A stretch of DNA of 64,000 nucleotides. Source: Sphaerisporangium rubeum (GTDB lineage Bacteria; Actinomycetota; Actinomycetes; Streptosporangiales; Streptosporangiaceae). Positions 30,103 through 39,438 of the stretch are shown here, piece by piece. The notes under the pieces were generated by a model. The model was given only the letters and a program-made list of their open reading frames with translations. It did not search any database and was not told where the DNA came from. The stretch is from the NCBI RefSeq assembly GCF_014207705.1, contig NZ_JACHIU010000001.1, positions 248,001 to 312,000 of the forward strand. Reading direction: 5' to 3'. Made by a program: the position numbers and the translations under genes. Each line of letters starts with the position of its first letter. The stretch's first letter is position 1.

Positions 30103-31098
30103 ATGGAACTCACCACCGTATGGTTCGTCCTCATCGCCGTCCTGTGGACCGGCTACTTCGTGCTGGAGGGCTTCGACTTCGGCGTCGGCGTGCTGCTGCC
30201 GTTCCTCGCGGGGGACGAGGCCGAGCGGCGCCTGGTCTACCGCGCCATCGGCCCGGTGTGGGACGGCAACGAGGTGTGGCTGCTCGTGGCGGGTGGCGCG
30301 ACGTTCGCGGCCTTCCCCGAGTGGTACGCGACGCTGTTCAGCGGCTTCTACCTGCCGCTGTTCCTCATCCTGCTCGCGCTGATCGCACGCGGCGTCGCAC
30401 TGGAGTACCGCGCCAAGAGCGACCGCACCCGCGCCTGGGACCACGCGTTCTTCTGGGGGTCGCTGATCCCCGCGTTCCTGTGGGGTGTGGCGTTCGCGAA
30501 CATCGTGCGCGGCGTCCCCCTGGACGCCGACCACGAGTACACCGGCACCCTGCTCACGCTGCTCAACCCGTACGCGCTCCTCGGCGGGGTCGCCACACTC
30601 ACGCTGTTCACCTTCCACGGCGCGGTGTTCCTGGCGTTGCGCACCGTCGGCGAACTGCGCGCCGGCGCGACGCGGCTCGCACTCCAGGCAGGCCTCGCGT
30701 CGGTGCTCGCCGGCGGCGCGTTCCTGCTGCTCACCCAGCTCGACGGCGGCAGAACGGCCACCTGGATCACCGCGGGGATCGCCACCGCCGGGTTGCTCGC
30801 GGCCCTGGTCGCGACGCGGGCCGGCCGGGACGGACTGGCGTTCACCGCCACCGCGACGGCGATCGTCGCCGTGACGGCCACCCTGTTCGGCAATCTGTGG
30901 CCCGACGTCATGCCGGCCCTCGACCCCGCCAACAGCCTCACGGTGGTCAACGCCGCCTCCACGCCGTACACGCTCGGGGTCATGACGTGGGTCGCGGCGA
31001 TCTTCACTCCTGTGGTGTTGCTGTACCAGGGGTGGACCTACTGGGTGTTCCGCAAGCGGCTCACCAACGACCCCCTGGAAAAGGCCATAAGTCCCTGA
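30103..31098 (+). CDS. cydB: Cytochrome bd oxidase subunit II
   Basis: 331 residues; the ATG is 21 bp after the cydA stop. MELTTVWFVLIAVLWTGYFVLEGFDFGVGVLLPFL and IGPVWDGNEVWLLVAGGATFAAFPEWYATLFSGFYLPL are the CydB signatures. About eight to nine hydrophobic helices follow, and TLFGNLWPDVMPALDPANSLTVVNAASTPYTLGVM is the conserved C-terminal loop. It forms the membrane heterodimer with CydA. The last codons overlap a DosR-like box (31082-31095) that probably serves the next gene. Confidence 0.96.
   Translation: MELTTVWFVLIAVLWTGYFVLEGFDFGVGVLLPFLAGDEAERRLVYRAIGPVWDGNEVWLLVAGGATFAAFPEWYATLFSGFYLPLFLILLALIARGVALEYRAKSDRTRAWDHAFFWGSLIPAFLWGVAFANIVRGVPLDADHEYTGTLLTLLNPYALLGGVATLTLFTFHGAVFLALRTVGELRAGATRLALQAGLASVLAGGAFLLLTQLDGGRTATWITAGIATAGLLAALVATRAGRDGLAFTATATAIVAVTATLFGNLWPDVMPALDPANSLTVVNAASTPYTLGVMTWVAAIFTPVVLLYQGWTYWVFRKRLTNDPLEKAISP
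31082..31095. promoter_or_regulatory. DosR-like box AGGCCATAAGTCCC inside the cydB 3' end
   Basis: The right arm GTCCC is perfect, the left arm is AGGCC, and the centre is AT-rich as in mycobacterial sites. It ends 36 bp upstream of the nitroreductase start at 31132. Confidence 0.55.
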
Positions 31099-31131
31099 CC
31101 TGCGGATCCGTCCAGGTGATGGACTGATGAC

Positions 31132-32100
31132 ATGACGAACCATCTGCGTTCAGCGGTGGAGGCCGCCGTCTGGGCCCCGTCGCTGCACAACAGCCAGCCC
31201 TGGTCCTTCGTCATCGAGGGAGACGAGATCCGGGTGCGCGCCGACCCCGAGCGCTGGTCACGCGCCGGTGATCCCGAGGGCCGTGAACAGCTCATCAGTT
31301 GCGGCGCCGCTCTGTTCACCATCAGGACGGCCCTGCGCGCCGCCGGCCTGCGGCCCGTGGTCACCGTCCTCCCCGACCCCGACCGGCCCGCTGTACTGGC
31401 GTCCGTCAGGGCCGACGGCCCGATGGACGCCGACGAGCAGGTGAAGCTCATGAACGAGCAGATCCCGGCCCGGCGGACCCACCGTGCCGGTTTCGCCGAT
31501 GAACCTGTGCCGCAGGACCTGGTGACCGCACTGGTCAAACAGGCCGAGGCCGAAGGAGCACACCTGCTGCTCGTGGAGCAGGACGCGGCGGTGCGTGCTC
31601 TCGCGGCGATCACCGCCGCGGCCCAGGAGATCCAGGCCGGCGACCGTGCCTTCACCCTCGAGTCCGTCAAATGGGGCCGTCCTCCCGGCAGCCGCCACGG
31701 CGACGGCGTTCCGGCCGCCGCCTACCCCCGGGACCCGCGCCGCACGTCCCCGCACTTCGCACAACGTGACTACGCGCACGGCAACGCCTGGGGCACCGGA
31801 GAGGACCGCGGCGACGAGACCGCGACAGGCCTCGTGGCCATGATCACGACCCGCGCCGACGACCGCCGCGACTGGATCGCCGCCGGCCAGGCCCTGCAAC
31901 GCGTACTGCTGCACGCCGCCGCGAACGGCGTGCGCGCCGCCTTCCACACACAGGCCCTGGAACGGCCGCTGCTACGCGCCTTCATCCGCGAGGAACTCTG
32001 CGCCGGCGAACACCCCCAGATGATCCTCAGACTCGGCCACACCGGCACCGAGACCCACGGCGTCCGGCGTCCGGTCCACGAGGTCCTGGACGAGAAATAG
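31132..32100 (+). CDS. Acg-like nitroreductase family protein
   Basis: 322 residues. The family marks are AVWAPSLHNSQPWSFVIEGDEI at the N-terminus, SCGAALFTIRTALRAAGL, and ARRTHRAGFADEPVP. Towards the end come QRVLLHAAANGVRAAFHTQALE and PQMILRLGHTGTETHGVRRPVHEVL, typical of Acg/Rv3131 proteins, which contain two nitroreductase-like halves and bind a flavin. No physiological substrate is known. It is the paralogue of the truncated gene at 1-604. Probably transcribed from its own promoter with the box at 31082-31095, or by read-through from cydAB. It is convergent with the DevR-like gene. Confidence 0.9.
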   Translation: MTNHLRSAVEAAVWAPSLHNSQPWSFVIEGDEIRVRADPERWSRAGDPEGREQLISCGAALFTIRTALRAAGLRPVVTVLPDPDRPAVLASVRADGPMDADEQVKLMNEQIPARRTHRAGFADEPVPQDLVTALVKQAEAEGAHLLLVEQDAAVRALAAITAAAQEIQAGDRAFTLESVKWGRPPGSRHGDGVPAAAYPRDPRRTSPHFAQRDYAHGNAWGTGEDRGDETATGLVAMITTRADDRRDWIAAGQALQRVLLHAAANGVRAAFHTQALERPLLRAFIREELCAGEHPQMILRLGHTGTETHGVRRPVHEVLDEK

Positions 32101-32233
32101 CAGGCCCCGTGCTCCTGGCACGTGATCAGCCGCCACGATGGCAGGCCCGCCGTGGGGGACGGCACAGATACCGGAAACCGGCGCGCGGACCGGCCGGAAG
32201 GCAAAAGGCCATGGCCGAGGCCGCGTACGGCTC

Positions 32234-32884
32234 CTAAGTCCCTGGCGTCTCCGGCCGGTCCTTGAGCCGCGCGGCCAACGCGGCGGCCTGGGTGCGGCGT
32301 TGCATGTTGAGCTTGCTCAGCAGGTTCGACACGTAATTCTTCACGGTCTTCTCCGCGAGGAACATCCGCTCGCCGATCTGCCGGTTGGTCAACCCTTCGC
32401 CGATCAGCTCCAGAATGGTCCGCTCCTGGTCCGACAGCACCGCGAGCGGATCCTTGCGAGTCGCCTGGTCCCGCAGCCGGTGCAGCATCGCCGCCGTCGT
32501 CTGCGGGTCGAGCAGCGACTGCCCCGCCGCGACGGTACGCACCGCGCCGACCAGGTCCGAGCCGTGGATCTGCTTGAGCACATACCCCGAGGCCCCCGCC
32601 ATGACCGCCTCGAACAGCGCGTCGTCATCGGCATAAGAGGTCAACATGAGGCAGTTCAACCCCGGCACCCGGCTCCGCACCTCACGGCACACCTCCACAC
32701 CGCTGCCGTCCGGCAGCCGCACATCGAGCACCGCGACATCCGGCCGAAGCGCCGGAATCCGCGCCACCGCCGACTCGGCCGTCCCCGCCTCACCGATGAC
32801 CTCGATATCGTCCTCGGCCTCCAGCAACGCCGCGACACCCCGCCGAACGACCTCATGATCATCGAGAAGGAAAACACGAATCAT
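32234..32884 (-). CDS. devR: DevR/DosR-like NarL-family response regulator
   Basis: 216 residues from the ATG at 32884 (a GTG at 32902 lacks a ribosome binding site). The receiver domain (1-120) has D8, D9, phospho-acceptor D54 ([11 protein letters not shown]), T82 and K104, the same positions as mycobacterial DosR. The LuxR-type HTH (about 148-205) reads [22 protein letters not shown]. It keeps Lys179, Lys182 and Asn183, the DosR residues known to contact the GGGAC half-site. It therefore should recognise the GGGAC-N4-GTCCC sites across the island. A site lies 37 bp upstream of its own start, suggesting autoregulation. The predicted partner kinase is at 6796-8484. Confidence 0.93.
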   Translation of the reverse strand: MIRVFLLDDHEVVRRGVAALLEAEDDIEVIGEAGTAESAVARIPALRPDVAVLDVRLPDGSGVEVCREVRSRVPGLNCLMLTSYADDDALFEAVMAGASGYVLKQIHGSDLVGAVRTVAAGQSLLDPQTTAAMLHRLRDQATRKDPLAVLSDQERTILELIGEGLTNRQIGERMFLAEKTVKNYVSNLLSKLNMQRRTQAAALAARLKDRPETPGT

Positions 32885-32920
32885 AGAACCGAATCTATGC
32901 ACCTCCGGCCCCTACCGGTA

Positions 32921-32934
32921 GTGACCATGGTCCC
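32921..32934. promoter_or_regulatory. DosR-like box GTGACCATGGTCCC at the regulator's own promoter
   Basis: The right arm GTCCC is perfect and the left arm GTGAC has one change. It is 37 bp from the devR start codon. Confidence 0.6.
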
Positions 32935-33002
32935 GTGTCCCGCCGACACAGGACCTGTCCCCTCGGCCGGAGCCTCCTGGTTCGCGTCCTCGTCGCTACC
33001 GA

Positions 33003-33209
33003 TCAGCGGCCGAACTCGCCACCCTTGACGCCGCGCAGGAACGCCGACCACTCGCCGGAGCTGAAGATCAATGCGGGCCCGGTCGTGTTCTTGCTGTCCC
33101 GGACTCCGACGATGCCGAGCAGATTCGATGCCACCTCGACACAGTTCCCACCACTGTCCCCACTGCGAGAACTCTTTCTCCATGCGGCTTGGGTCAGGTC
33201 TACGGTCAC
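33003..33209 (-). CDS. DUF397 protein
   Basis: 68 residues. AAWRKSSRSGDSGGNCVEVA, GVRDSKNTTGPALIFSSGEWSAFLRGVKGGEF is the full DUF397 pattern. These small actinobacterial proteins are encoded beside XRE regulators of the WhiJ-like type and are thought to antagonise them; the mechanism is not established. A second copy lies 114 bp upstream on the same strand and the regulator follows further upstream. Confidence 0.9.
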   Translation of the reverse strand: MTVDLTQAAWRKSSRSGDSGGNCVEVASNLLGIVGVRDSKNTTGPALIFSSGEWSAFLRGVKGGEFGR

Positions 33210-33323
33210 GACTGATGCCTCCTCGGCCTTTGGCTCTGGCCGGATGTGTCGGCTCAGGAGAATTCGCCGTCATTCAGGGAGGAAACCCTCCAGAACGCAT
33301 CAAAAGATGCGAATCATGACAAG

Positions 33324-33530
33324 TCAGGACATGGAATCGAACATTCCTTTCTTGATCTCTCCAATGAAATGCCGCCACTCGGTCGGCCTGAAAACAAGTT
33401 TGGAGCCCGCGGGGAACTTGCTGTCGCGTACCGCGATCGCGTGGGGCAGGTTGGTCGCGATCTCGACGCATTGCCCGCCGTTGTCGGAGGAGTATGACGA
33501 CTTCCGCCACGCGGCGGTGCTCAGGTCCAC
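33324..33530 (-). CDS. DUF397 protein
   Basis: 68 residues: MDLSTAAWRKSSYSSDNGGQCVEIA, AIAVRDSKFPAGSKLVFRPTEWRHFIGEIKKGMF. Same family as the protein at 33003-33209. It lies 19 bp downstream of the XRE regulator stop (33550), the usual arrangement of a regulator/DUF397 pair, so it is most likely the cognate partner. The spacer between the two DUF397 genes (33210-33323) is AT-richer and may carry a promoter for the second copy. Confidence 0.9.
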   Translation of the reverse strand: MDLSTAAWRKSSYSSDNGGQCVEIATNLPHAIAVRDSKFPAGSKLVFRPTEWRHFIGEIKKGMFDSMS

Positions 33531-33549
33531 TCTCGTCTCGCCTCCTCGA

Positions 33550-34290
33550 TCATTTCAAGGACACATGCTCAGGATAGGCCCATGCTCGTACGGCTTCATA
33601 TCGGTTGCGTATGGATGCTACGAATTCGTGTTCGCTTGTAATCTGTCCCTGGACCGGTGAGTCCGCATGGATGACATCTGGCTGTCCATGGGGAAGTTCT
33701 GCGATCATGAAGGCGCCTGCCAGTCCCGCGAGACAGTCGGGGTCGACGACCTGAATGGTCACGTTAGGTCGTTCGGCCACCTCAAGCAGGTAGCCGAGTT
33801 GTTCGCTCATCACCTCGGAGCCGCCTACCCGGCGGCGTAGTACGCCTGCGTCGAAGAGGACGAGCACCGACGGCGGGTTTTGTGCGTCGAGAATCTTGCG
33901 GCGGCGCAGGCGGGCCTCGACTCGCTTTTCCACATCTTCCGGGACGGCTCGTGGGGCACGGCTGAAGAGCTGGCGTGCGTACGCCTCGGTCTGGAGGAGG
34001 CCGGGGATGAGGAGGGGGTCCCAGGATCGGAGGACCACGGCGGTGGGTTCGATCTCTTCGGTCCAGCCTTCGAACCAGATGGGGCCGCTGGGACGGGCCA
34101 CGATGCGGCGGCGCAGGCCGGCGAAGTAGGTGGTGCCTTCGCCGCCGAAGAGGCGGTCGAGGCGTTCGGCGTCGGATTTGGATGGGGTTCTGGTGGCGGA
34201 CTCAAGGCGGCTTACCTGCGTCTGGGTGCAGCCGAGGCGGGTGGCTACGGCGGCTTGGGACAGTTGCGCGGCTTCGCGCATGCGGCGCAT
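33550..34290 (-). CDS. XRE-family transcriptional regulator with DUF5753 (WhiJ-like); start region frameshifted
   Basis: 246 residues are readable from the ATG at 34290. The HTH is MREAAQLSQAAVATRLGCTQTQVSRLESATRTPS. The DUF5753 part holds IWFEGWTEEIEPTAVVLRSWDPLLIPGLLQTEAYARQLF and PNVTIQVVD...FMIAELPHGQPDVIHAD. Relatives normally begin about 20 residues earlier with a Phe-Gly-Ala/Glu-lead sequence. Just such a start (MSVEHFPDPGSP, ATG at 34348) lies upstream but one base out of frame, across a run of seven G (34311-34317). Removing one G would join them as ...GSPRTLFGAEMRRM. So either the gene starts at 34290, or the run is a sequencing error or a real slippage site. Confidence 0.85.
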   Translation of the reverse strand: MRRMREAAQLSQAAVATRLGCTQTQVSRLESATRTPSKSDAERLDRLFGGEGTTYFAGLRRRIVARPSGPIWFEGWTEEIEPTAVVLRSWDPLLIPGLLQTEAYARQLFSRAPRAVPEDVEKRVEARLRRRKILDAQNPPSVLVLFDAGVLRRRVGGSEVMSEQLGYLLEVAERPNVTIQVVDPDCLAGLAGAFMIAELPHGQPDVIHADSPVQGQITSEHEFVASIRNRYEAVRAWAYPEHVSLK

Positions 34291-34310
34291 TTCTGCGCCG
34301 AAGAGTGTGC

Positions 34311-34317
34311 GGGGGGG
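34311..34317. repeat. G7 homopolymer at the XRE gene start (apparent +1 frameshift)
   Basis: Seven G on the plus strand (seven C in the gene). Six would restore a continuous frame from the ATG at 34348 into the regulator. Confidence 0.7.
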
Positions 34318-34348
34318 AGCCGGGATCGGGGAAGTGTTCGACGCTCAT

Positions 34349-34733
34349 TCGCGATACTCCCGAAACAGATGAAATCGGGCTTTTTATCTATGGCGGCGAT
34401 GTCAGGCCTAGGTTTTATCAAACCTGTCGATGTCATCATCGGTCATCTTCTGGGACATCGTTCTGGCCGTGGAATCACAGGTCACGAAGGCAATCTAAGC
34501 ACACGTCATATTCATCCGGCGGTACGGAAAAGAAAATTCACTGGATGTGTATCAGCGAGGGTGGGACGAGTGAACAGAGATCGAAAGGGTCGCGTTCGGC
34601 GGGTCTGGTGGGGCCGGTTGTGGCGGTACGGGGTCGCGAGCCGGTCGGTCGTGGTCCGCCAGAGCGCTGTGCTCGGCACATGCGCGCTTCAGTGCCAGAG
34701 CGTCGGTGAGGCCTCGGTCGGCTCGGGGTTCGG
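34349..34733. other. Intergenic region between the XRE regulator and clpB, no gene seen
   Basis: 385 bp, clearly less GC-rich than its surroundings between about 34360 and 34560. It probably holds the promoter of the XRE regulator. No open frame here resembles a known protein and no clear terminator for clpB was found. Confidence 0.6.
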
Positions 34734-37355
34734 CTATTGCTCGGGGTTGTCGTAGCGGACGGTGAGGTGGTCGGCCGGTGCGTCGATGTGGATGACGGCG
34801 CCGTCGCGTACGTCGCCGGCGACCAAGGCGCGGGCTATCCGGGTCTCCACCTCGCGTGCGATGAAGCGGCGCAGAGGTCGTGCGCCGTAGACGGGGTCGA
34901 AGCCCTGTTCTGCTATGTGGTGCAGAGCTGCTTCTGTGATGTCGAGGGTCATGCGGCGATCGGACAGGCGGGTTCTGATGTCGTTGAACATCAAAGAGAC
35001 GATGCGTTCGATCTCCGGTTCTGTCAGGGGTTTGAAGAGGACGGTGTCGTCCACCCGGTTGAGGAACTCTGGACGGAAGTGGCGGCGTAGGTCGCTGAGG
35101 ACGAGGTCGCGGGCTCTTGGTGCGATCTCGCCGGTGTGGGTCACGCCGCTTTCCATCAGGTGTTGCGAGCCGATGTTCGACGTCATGATGATCACGGTGT
35201 TGCGGAAGTCCACCGTGCGGCCTTGCGCGTCGGTGAGGCGGCCGTCGTCGAGGACCTGGAGGAGGATGTTGAAGACGTCGGTGTGGGCTTTTTCCATTTC
35301 GTCGAACAGGACTACTGAGTACGGTTTGCGGCGGACGGCCTCGGTCAGTTGGCCGCCTTCCTCGTAGCCGATGTAGCCGGGGGGTGCGCCTACCAGGCGG
35401 CTGACGGTGTGGCGTTCCTGGTATTCGCTCATGTCCACGCGGACGATGCTCTCTTCGGTGTCGAACAACGCCTCGGCGAGCGCTTTGGCGAGTTCGGTCT
35501 TTCCTACGCCGGTCGGGCCGAGGAAGATGAAGGAGCCGATGGGACGGCGGGGGTCCTTGATGCCGGAGCCGGCGCGGATGATGGCGTCGGCTACGGACTG
35601 GACGGCCTGGTCCTGGCCGATGACGCGTTCGTGCAGGATTTCGTCGAGGTGGAGGAGTTTCTCGCGTTCGCCTTCCTTGAGGCGTGTTACCGGGATGCCG
35701 GTCCACCGGGACACGATGCCGGCGATCTCGTCCTCGGTCACGACTTCGCGGAGCAGGCGGTGGCCGGACTGTTTGGACTCCAGGGCCTCCTCGGCGGCGC
35801 GGAGGCGGCGGGTCAGTTCGGGGAGCTTTCCGTGGGTCAGTTCGGCGGCCTTGTTCAGGTCGTAGGCACGCTCGGCGCGTTCGGCTTCGCGGCGCACGGA
35901 CTCGATCTCCTGGCGTAGGTGCTGCACTTTGCGCAGGGAGTGGCGTTCGGCTTCCCACTGCGCGCGCATGGCGTCTGCTTCGGCGCGCAGGTCGGCTAGT
36001 TCTTTGCGCAGGGATTCGAGGCGGCGGACGCTCGCGGGGTCGTCCTCTTTGGCGAGTGCGGCGTCCTCGATCTCCAGGCGGGTGACGCGGCGGATGAGTT
36101 CGTCGAGTTCGGCCGGCATGGAGTCGATCTCGGTGCGGAGCATGGCGCAGGCCTCGTCGACCAGGTCGATGGCCTTGTCCGGGAGGAAGCGGTCGGAGAT
36201 GTAGCGGTGGCTGAGGACCACGGCGGCGACGATGGCGCCGTCCTGGATGGTGACGCCGTGGTAGACCTCCAGGCGTTCGCGCAGGCCGCGCAGGATCGAG
36301 ATGGCGTCCTCCTCGGACGGCTCGTCCACGTACACCGGCTGGAAGCGGCGTTCCAGTGCGGCGTCCTTCTCGATGTGCTTGCGGTACTCGGTGACCGTGG
36401 TGGCGCCGATCATGTGGAGTTCACCGCGTGCGAGCATGGGTTTGAGCATGTTGCCGGCGTCCATGGCGCCTTCTGCGGCGCCGGCGCCGACGACGTTGTG
36501 CAGTTCGTCGACGAAGAGGAGGATGCGGCCGTCGGAGGCCTTGACCTCGGCGAGTACGGCTTTCAGGCGTTCCTCGAACTCGCCTCGGTACTTGGCGCCG
36601 GCGATGAGCGAGCCCATGTCCAGGCTGAAGATGGTGCGATCCCTCAGGCCCTCCGGTACGTCGCCGCTGTTGACGCGCTGCGCGAGGCCCTCGACGATGG
36701 CGGTCTTGCCGACGCCGGGGTCGCCGATGAGCACCGGGTTGTTCTTGGTCTTGCGGGAGAGGATCTGCACGACGCGGCGGATCTCGGCGTCCCGGCCGAT
36801 CACCGGGTCGAGCTTGCCGGCCGCGGCGGCCGCCACCAGGTCGGTGCCGTACTTCTCCAGGGCCTCGTACGCGCCTTCCGGGTGGGCCGAGACGACGCGC
36901 TGGTTGCCGCGGATGCGGGTGAGCACCTGGAGCAGGCGGTCCCGGGTCACGCCGTGGCCTTCCAGCAGGCGTCCGGCCGGGGCCTCGGCGCCTTCGTCGA
37001 GCAGGCCGAGCAGCAGGTGTTCCACCGAGACGTACTCGTCCTTGAGGCGCTTGGCCTCGCGGTCGGCGGCGTCGAACAGCCGTGCCAGCCGCTTGGTCAC
37101 GTAGACCTCGCCGGGTGCGGCGCCGGGGCCGCTGACGCGCGGGAGACGCTCCAGCTCGGCGTCCAGTTCGAGCAGCAGCTTGTCGGTGTCGGCTCCCGCC
37201 GCGGCGAGCAGGCGGGGGGCCAGGCCGTCCGGCTGGCAGACCAGGGCCAGCAGCAGGTGCTCGCCGTCGACCTCGGTGTGGCCGTAGCGGATCGCCTTGG
37301 TCTGCGCGTCGTGCAGGGCTTCCTGGGACTTCTGCGTCAGACGGTTCACATCCAC
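34734..37355 (-). CDS. clpB: ATP-dependent chaperone ClpB-type AAA+ unfoldase
   Basis: 873 residues from a GTG at 37355 behind GGGAGG. Clp N domain 1-150 (two repeats, [15 protein letters not shown] and [17 protein letters not shown]). AAA-1 has Walker [18 protein letters not shown] and Walker [11 protein letters not shown] coiled-coil middle domain about 405-530 is rich in Glu/Arg heptads ([22 protein letters not shown]). AAA-2 has [19 protein letters not shown] and [11 protein letters not shown], then the [20 protein letters not shown] sensor-2 region. The middle domain and absence of a ClpP-binding IGF loop indicate a disaggregase working with DnaK. Not preceded by a DosR-like box. Confidence 0.94.
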   Translation of the reverse strand: MDVNRLTQKSQEALHDAQTKAIRYGHTEVDGEHLLLALVCQPDGLAPRLLAAAGADTDKLLLELDAELERLPRVSGPGAAPGEVYVTKRLARLFDAADREAKRLKDEYVSVEHLLLGLLDEGAEAPAGRLLEGHGVTRDRLLQVLTRIRGNQRVVSAHPEGAYEALEKYGTDLVAAAAAGKLDPVIGRDAEIRRVVQILSRKTKNNPVLIGDPGVGKTAIVEGLAQRVNSGDVPEGLRDRTIFSLDMGSLIAGAKYRGEFEERLKAVLAEVKASDGRILLFVDELHNVVGAGAAEGAMDAGNMLKPMLARGELHMIGATTVTEYRKHIEKDAALERRFQPVYVDEPSEEDAISILRGLRERLEVYHGVTIQDGAIVAAVVLSHRYISDRFLPDKAIDLVDEACAMLRTEIDSMPAELDELIRRVTRLEIEDAALAKEDDPASVRRLESLRKELADLRAEADAMRAQWEAERHSLRKVQHLRQEIESVRREAERAERAYDLNKAAELTHGKLPELTRRLRAAEEALESKQSGHRLLREVVTEDEIAGIVSRWTGIPVTRLKEGEREKLLHLDEILHERVIGQDQAVQSVADAIIRAGSGIKDPRRPIGSFIFLGPTGVGKTELAKALAEALFDTEESIVRVDMSEYQERHTVSRLVGAPPGYIGYEEGGQLTEAVRRKPYSVVLFDEMEKAHTDVFNILLQVLDDGRLTDAQGRTVDFRNTVIIMTSNIGSQHLMESGVTHTGEIAPRARDLVLSDLRRHFRPEFLNRVDDTVLFKPLTEPEIERIVSLMFNDIRTRLSDRRMTLDITEAALHHIAEQGFDPVYGARPLRRFIAREVETRIARALVAGDVRDGAVIHIDAPADHLTVRYDNPEQ

Positions 37356-37555
37356 GATGCGCCTCCCGTGTCCGCTCTCAGCTCTACCCGGCCCCAGGTC
37401 GCAAATCGGACATAAAACACAAAACTCTTGAGGTGTGCCGGTGCGCGGAACCCGGACGATCAGTGTCGTCCCAGGTCAAAGGGGTAGGGCTGCGGACGTA
37501 CGAGTGGTACGGCCCGGCGGGATGCCGCCGGCCGCCCGGCCAGGTGAGGTTCCAC

Positions 37556-38185
37556 ATGAGCACAACGATCAATCGGCAGGCCCACCGGCTCGCCGAGGCG
37601 CTGGAACGAGGGCTGCACGTCGTGCGCTTCACGCCGTCGGGAGGGCTGCACGCGGCGATCACGGTCAACCGGCCGCGCCACGAGGTGTACCGGTTCTGGC
37701 GCGATCTGGAGAATCTGCCTCGGTTCATGGCGCACGTCGAGTCGGTGGTCACCGTTCCCGGCGGCGGCTCGCACTGGCGGGTACGAGGACCCGCGAACCG
37801 GATCATCGAATGGGACGCGGAGATCACCCGCGACCGTGAGGACGAGCTCATCTCGTGGCGGTCGCTCGGCGGCGCGGCCACGCGGCACCGAGGCTCGGTG
37901 CGCTTCACCGACGCGCCAGGCGGTCGCGGCACCGAGGTACGGGTCGAGATGGAGTACCGCACACCCGGCGGCAGAGCGGGCCTCGTGGTCGCGCGGCTGT
38001 TCGGCGAGCACCCCGAACAGCAGGTACGCGACGACCTGCGCCGCTTCAAGCAAGTCATGGAGACCGGCGAGGTGGCACGTTCGGCAGGCAGCCCGGAAGG
38101 CCCCCGCGCGTGGCGGCAGTTCTTCCAGCACAAGGCCCAGCCCGCCGAGCACGCGCGGCGGCCCGCTCAGCACGCGAGCCGCTGA
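37556..38185 (+). CDS. SRPBCC / polyketide-cyclase-like protein
   Basis: 209 residues from the ATG at 37556. The central domain AITVNRPRHEVYRFWRDLENLPRFMAHVESVVTVPGGGSHWRVRGP is the START-like SRPBCC fold (CoxG/YndB type), continuing with WDAEITRDREDELISWRSL and RGTEVRVEMEYRTPGG. Such proteins bind hydrophobic ligands; nothing identifies the ligand here. The C-terminus is basic and His-rich. It precedes the zinc alcohol dehydrogenase by 42 bp on the same strand; this SRPBCC-dehydrogenase pairing recurs in actinomycetes and suggests one transcript. Confidence 0.85.
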   Translation: MSTTINRQAHRLAEALERGLHVVRFTPSGGLHAAITVNRPRHEVYRFWRDLENLPRFMAHVESVVTVPGGGSHWRVRGPANRIIEWDAEITRDREDELISWRSLGGAATRHRGSVRFTDAPGGRGTEVRVEMEYRTPGGRAGLVVARLFGEHPEQQVRDDLRRFKQVMETGEVARSAGSPEGPRAWRQFFQHKAQPAEHARRPAQHASR

Positions 38186-38227
38186 GCCGCTGCGAACCGT
38201 CGTCTCCTGGCGAGATGAGGAGGACCC

Positions 38228-39397
38228 ATGAAGGCCAACTGCTGGATGGGACGCAACAAGGTGGAGGTCCTGGACGTGCCGGAACCGGGGATCCTGAATC
38301 CCCGCGACGCCGTCGTCCGCGTCACCTCGACCGCGATCTGCGGCTCCGACCTGCACCTGTACGACGGCTACATCCCCACCATGCGGAAAGGGGACGTCCT
38401 CGGCCACGAGTTCATGGGGGAGGTGGTGGAGGTCGGCCCCGGGGTGGCGAACCTGCGGCCCGGCGACCGGGTGGTCGTGCCGTTCCCGATCGCCTGCGGC
38501 GCCTGCCTCGCCTGCGAGCACGGCATGTACTCGCTGTGCGAGAACTCCAACCCGAACGCGGGGCTCGCGGAGAAGATGATGGGCCACTCGCCGGCCGGCA
38601 TCTTCGGGTATTCGCACATGCTCGGCGGCTACCCCGGCGGCCAGGCGCAGTACGCGCGCGTGCCGTTCGCCGACATCGGCCCGATCAAGATTGACGACGA
38701 CCTGCCGGACGAGAAGGTGCTGTTCCTCTCCGACATCCTGCCGACCGGCTGGATGGGTGCCGAGATGTGCGACATCAAGCCCGGTGACGTGATCGCCGTC
38801 TGGGGTGCGGGCCCCGTCGGCCAGTTCGCCGCCGCCGCGGCGCTCCAGCTCGGCGCGGAACAGGTCGTCAGCATCGACCGCTTCCCGTACCGGCTGGAGA
38901 TCGCCGGACGGGCCGGCGCGCTGACGCTCAACTACGAGGAGGTCGACGTCCTCGACGCGCTGCGCGACATCACCGCGGGCCGCGGCCCCGACGCCTGCAT
39001 CGACGCCGTCGGCATGGAGGCCCACTACCCGGTGGCCGCCGTGCAGGCGTACGACCGCGCCAAGCAGGCGGCGCGCCTGGAGACCGACCGGCCGCACGCG
39101 CTGCGCGAGGCCATCATGGCGTGCCGCAACGGCGGCATCGTGTCCGTGATCGGCGTGTACGGCGGCTTCGTGGACAAGTTCCCGATGGGTTCGTTCATGA
39201 ACCGCTCACTGACCATGCGGACCGGTCAGTGCCACGTGCAGCGGTACATGAAGCCGCTGCTCGACCGGATCCGCGAGGGCTTCGACCCGTCGTTCGTCAT
39301 CACCCACCACATGCGACTGGAGGACGCGCCGCGCGCGTTCGAGATGTTCAAGAACAAGGAGCACTACTGCAACAAGGTCGTCCTGAGCCCCTGGTGA
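38228..39397 (+). CDS. Zinc-dependent alcohol dehydrogenase (MDR superfamily)
   Basis: 389 residues; the ATG follows GAGGAGGACCC. Catalytic zinc ligands are in [17 protein letters not shown] (Cys38) and [14 protein letters not shown]. The structural zinc lobe [16 protein letters not shown] and the Rossmann motif [20 protein letters not shown] are clear. The N-terminal [20 protein letters not shown] and the long [43 protein letters not shown] tail are typical of the formaldehyde-dehydrogenase-like / threonine-dehydrogenase-like subgroup. The substrate cannot be deduced. Likely cotranscribed with the SRPBCC gene; a hairpin follows. Confidence 0.9.
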   Translation: MKANCWMGRNKVEVLDVPEPGILNPRDAVVRVTSTAICGSDLHLYDGYIPTMRKGDVLGHEFMGEVVEVGPGVANLRPGDRVVVPFPIACGACLACEHGMYSLCENSNPNAGLAEKMMGHSPAGIFGYSHMLGGYPGGQAQYARVPFADIGPIKIDDDLPDEKVLFLSDILPTGWMGAEMCDIKPGDVIAVWGAGPVGQFAAAAALQLGAEQVVSIDRFPYRLEIAGRAGALTLNYEEVDVLDALRDITAGRGPDACIDAVGMEAHYPVAAVQAYDRAKQAARLETDRPHALREAIMACRNGGIVSVIGVYGGFVDKFPMGSFMNRSLTMRTGQCHVQRYMKPLLDRIREGFDPSFVITHHMRLEDAPRAFEMFKNKEHYCNKVVLSPW

Positions 39398-39402
39398 CCG
39401 GC

Positions 39403-39427
39403 GGGCCGCTCCTGCCAGGAGCGGCCC
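39403..39427. terminator. Hairpin terminator between convergent dehydrogenase and chitinase genes
   Basis: GGGCCGCTCCTG (39403-39414) and CAGGAGCGGCCC (39416-39427) are perfectly complementary; the actual loop must open a few central pairs. Confidence 0.75.
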
Positions 39428-39438
39428 GTGGTTCGTGA

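Noticed and set aside
32229-32242. A GGCTCCTAAGTCCC match to the DosR-like pattern
   Set aside because: It overlaps the stop codon of the devR-like gene, pointing to no start codon; likely chance.
34552-35958. A Pro/Arg-rich minus-strand frame overlapping the clpB 3' half
   Set aside because: Out-of-frame shadow of clpB with low-complexity composition.
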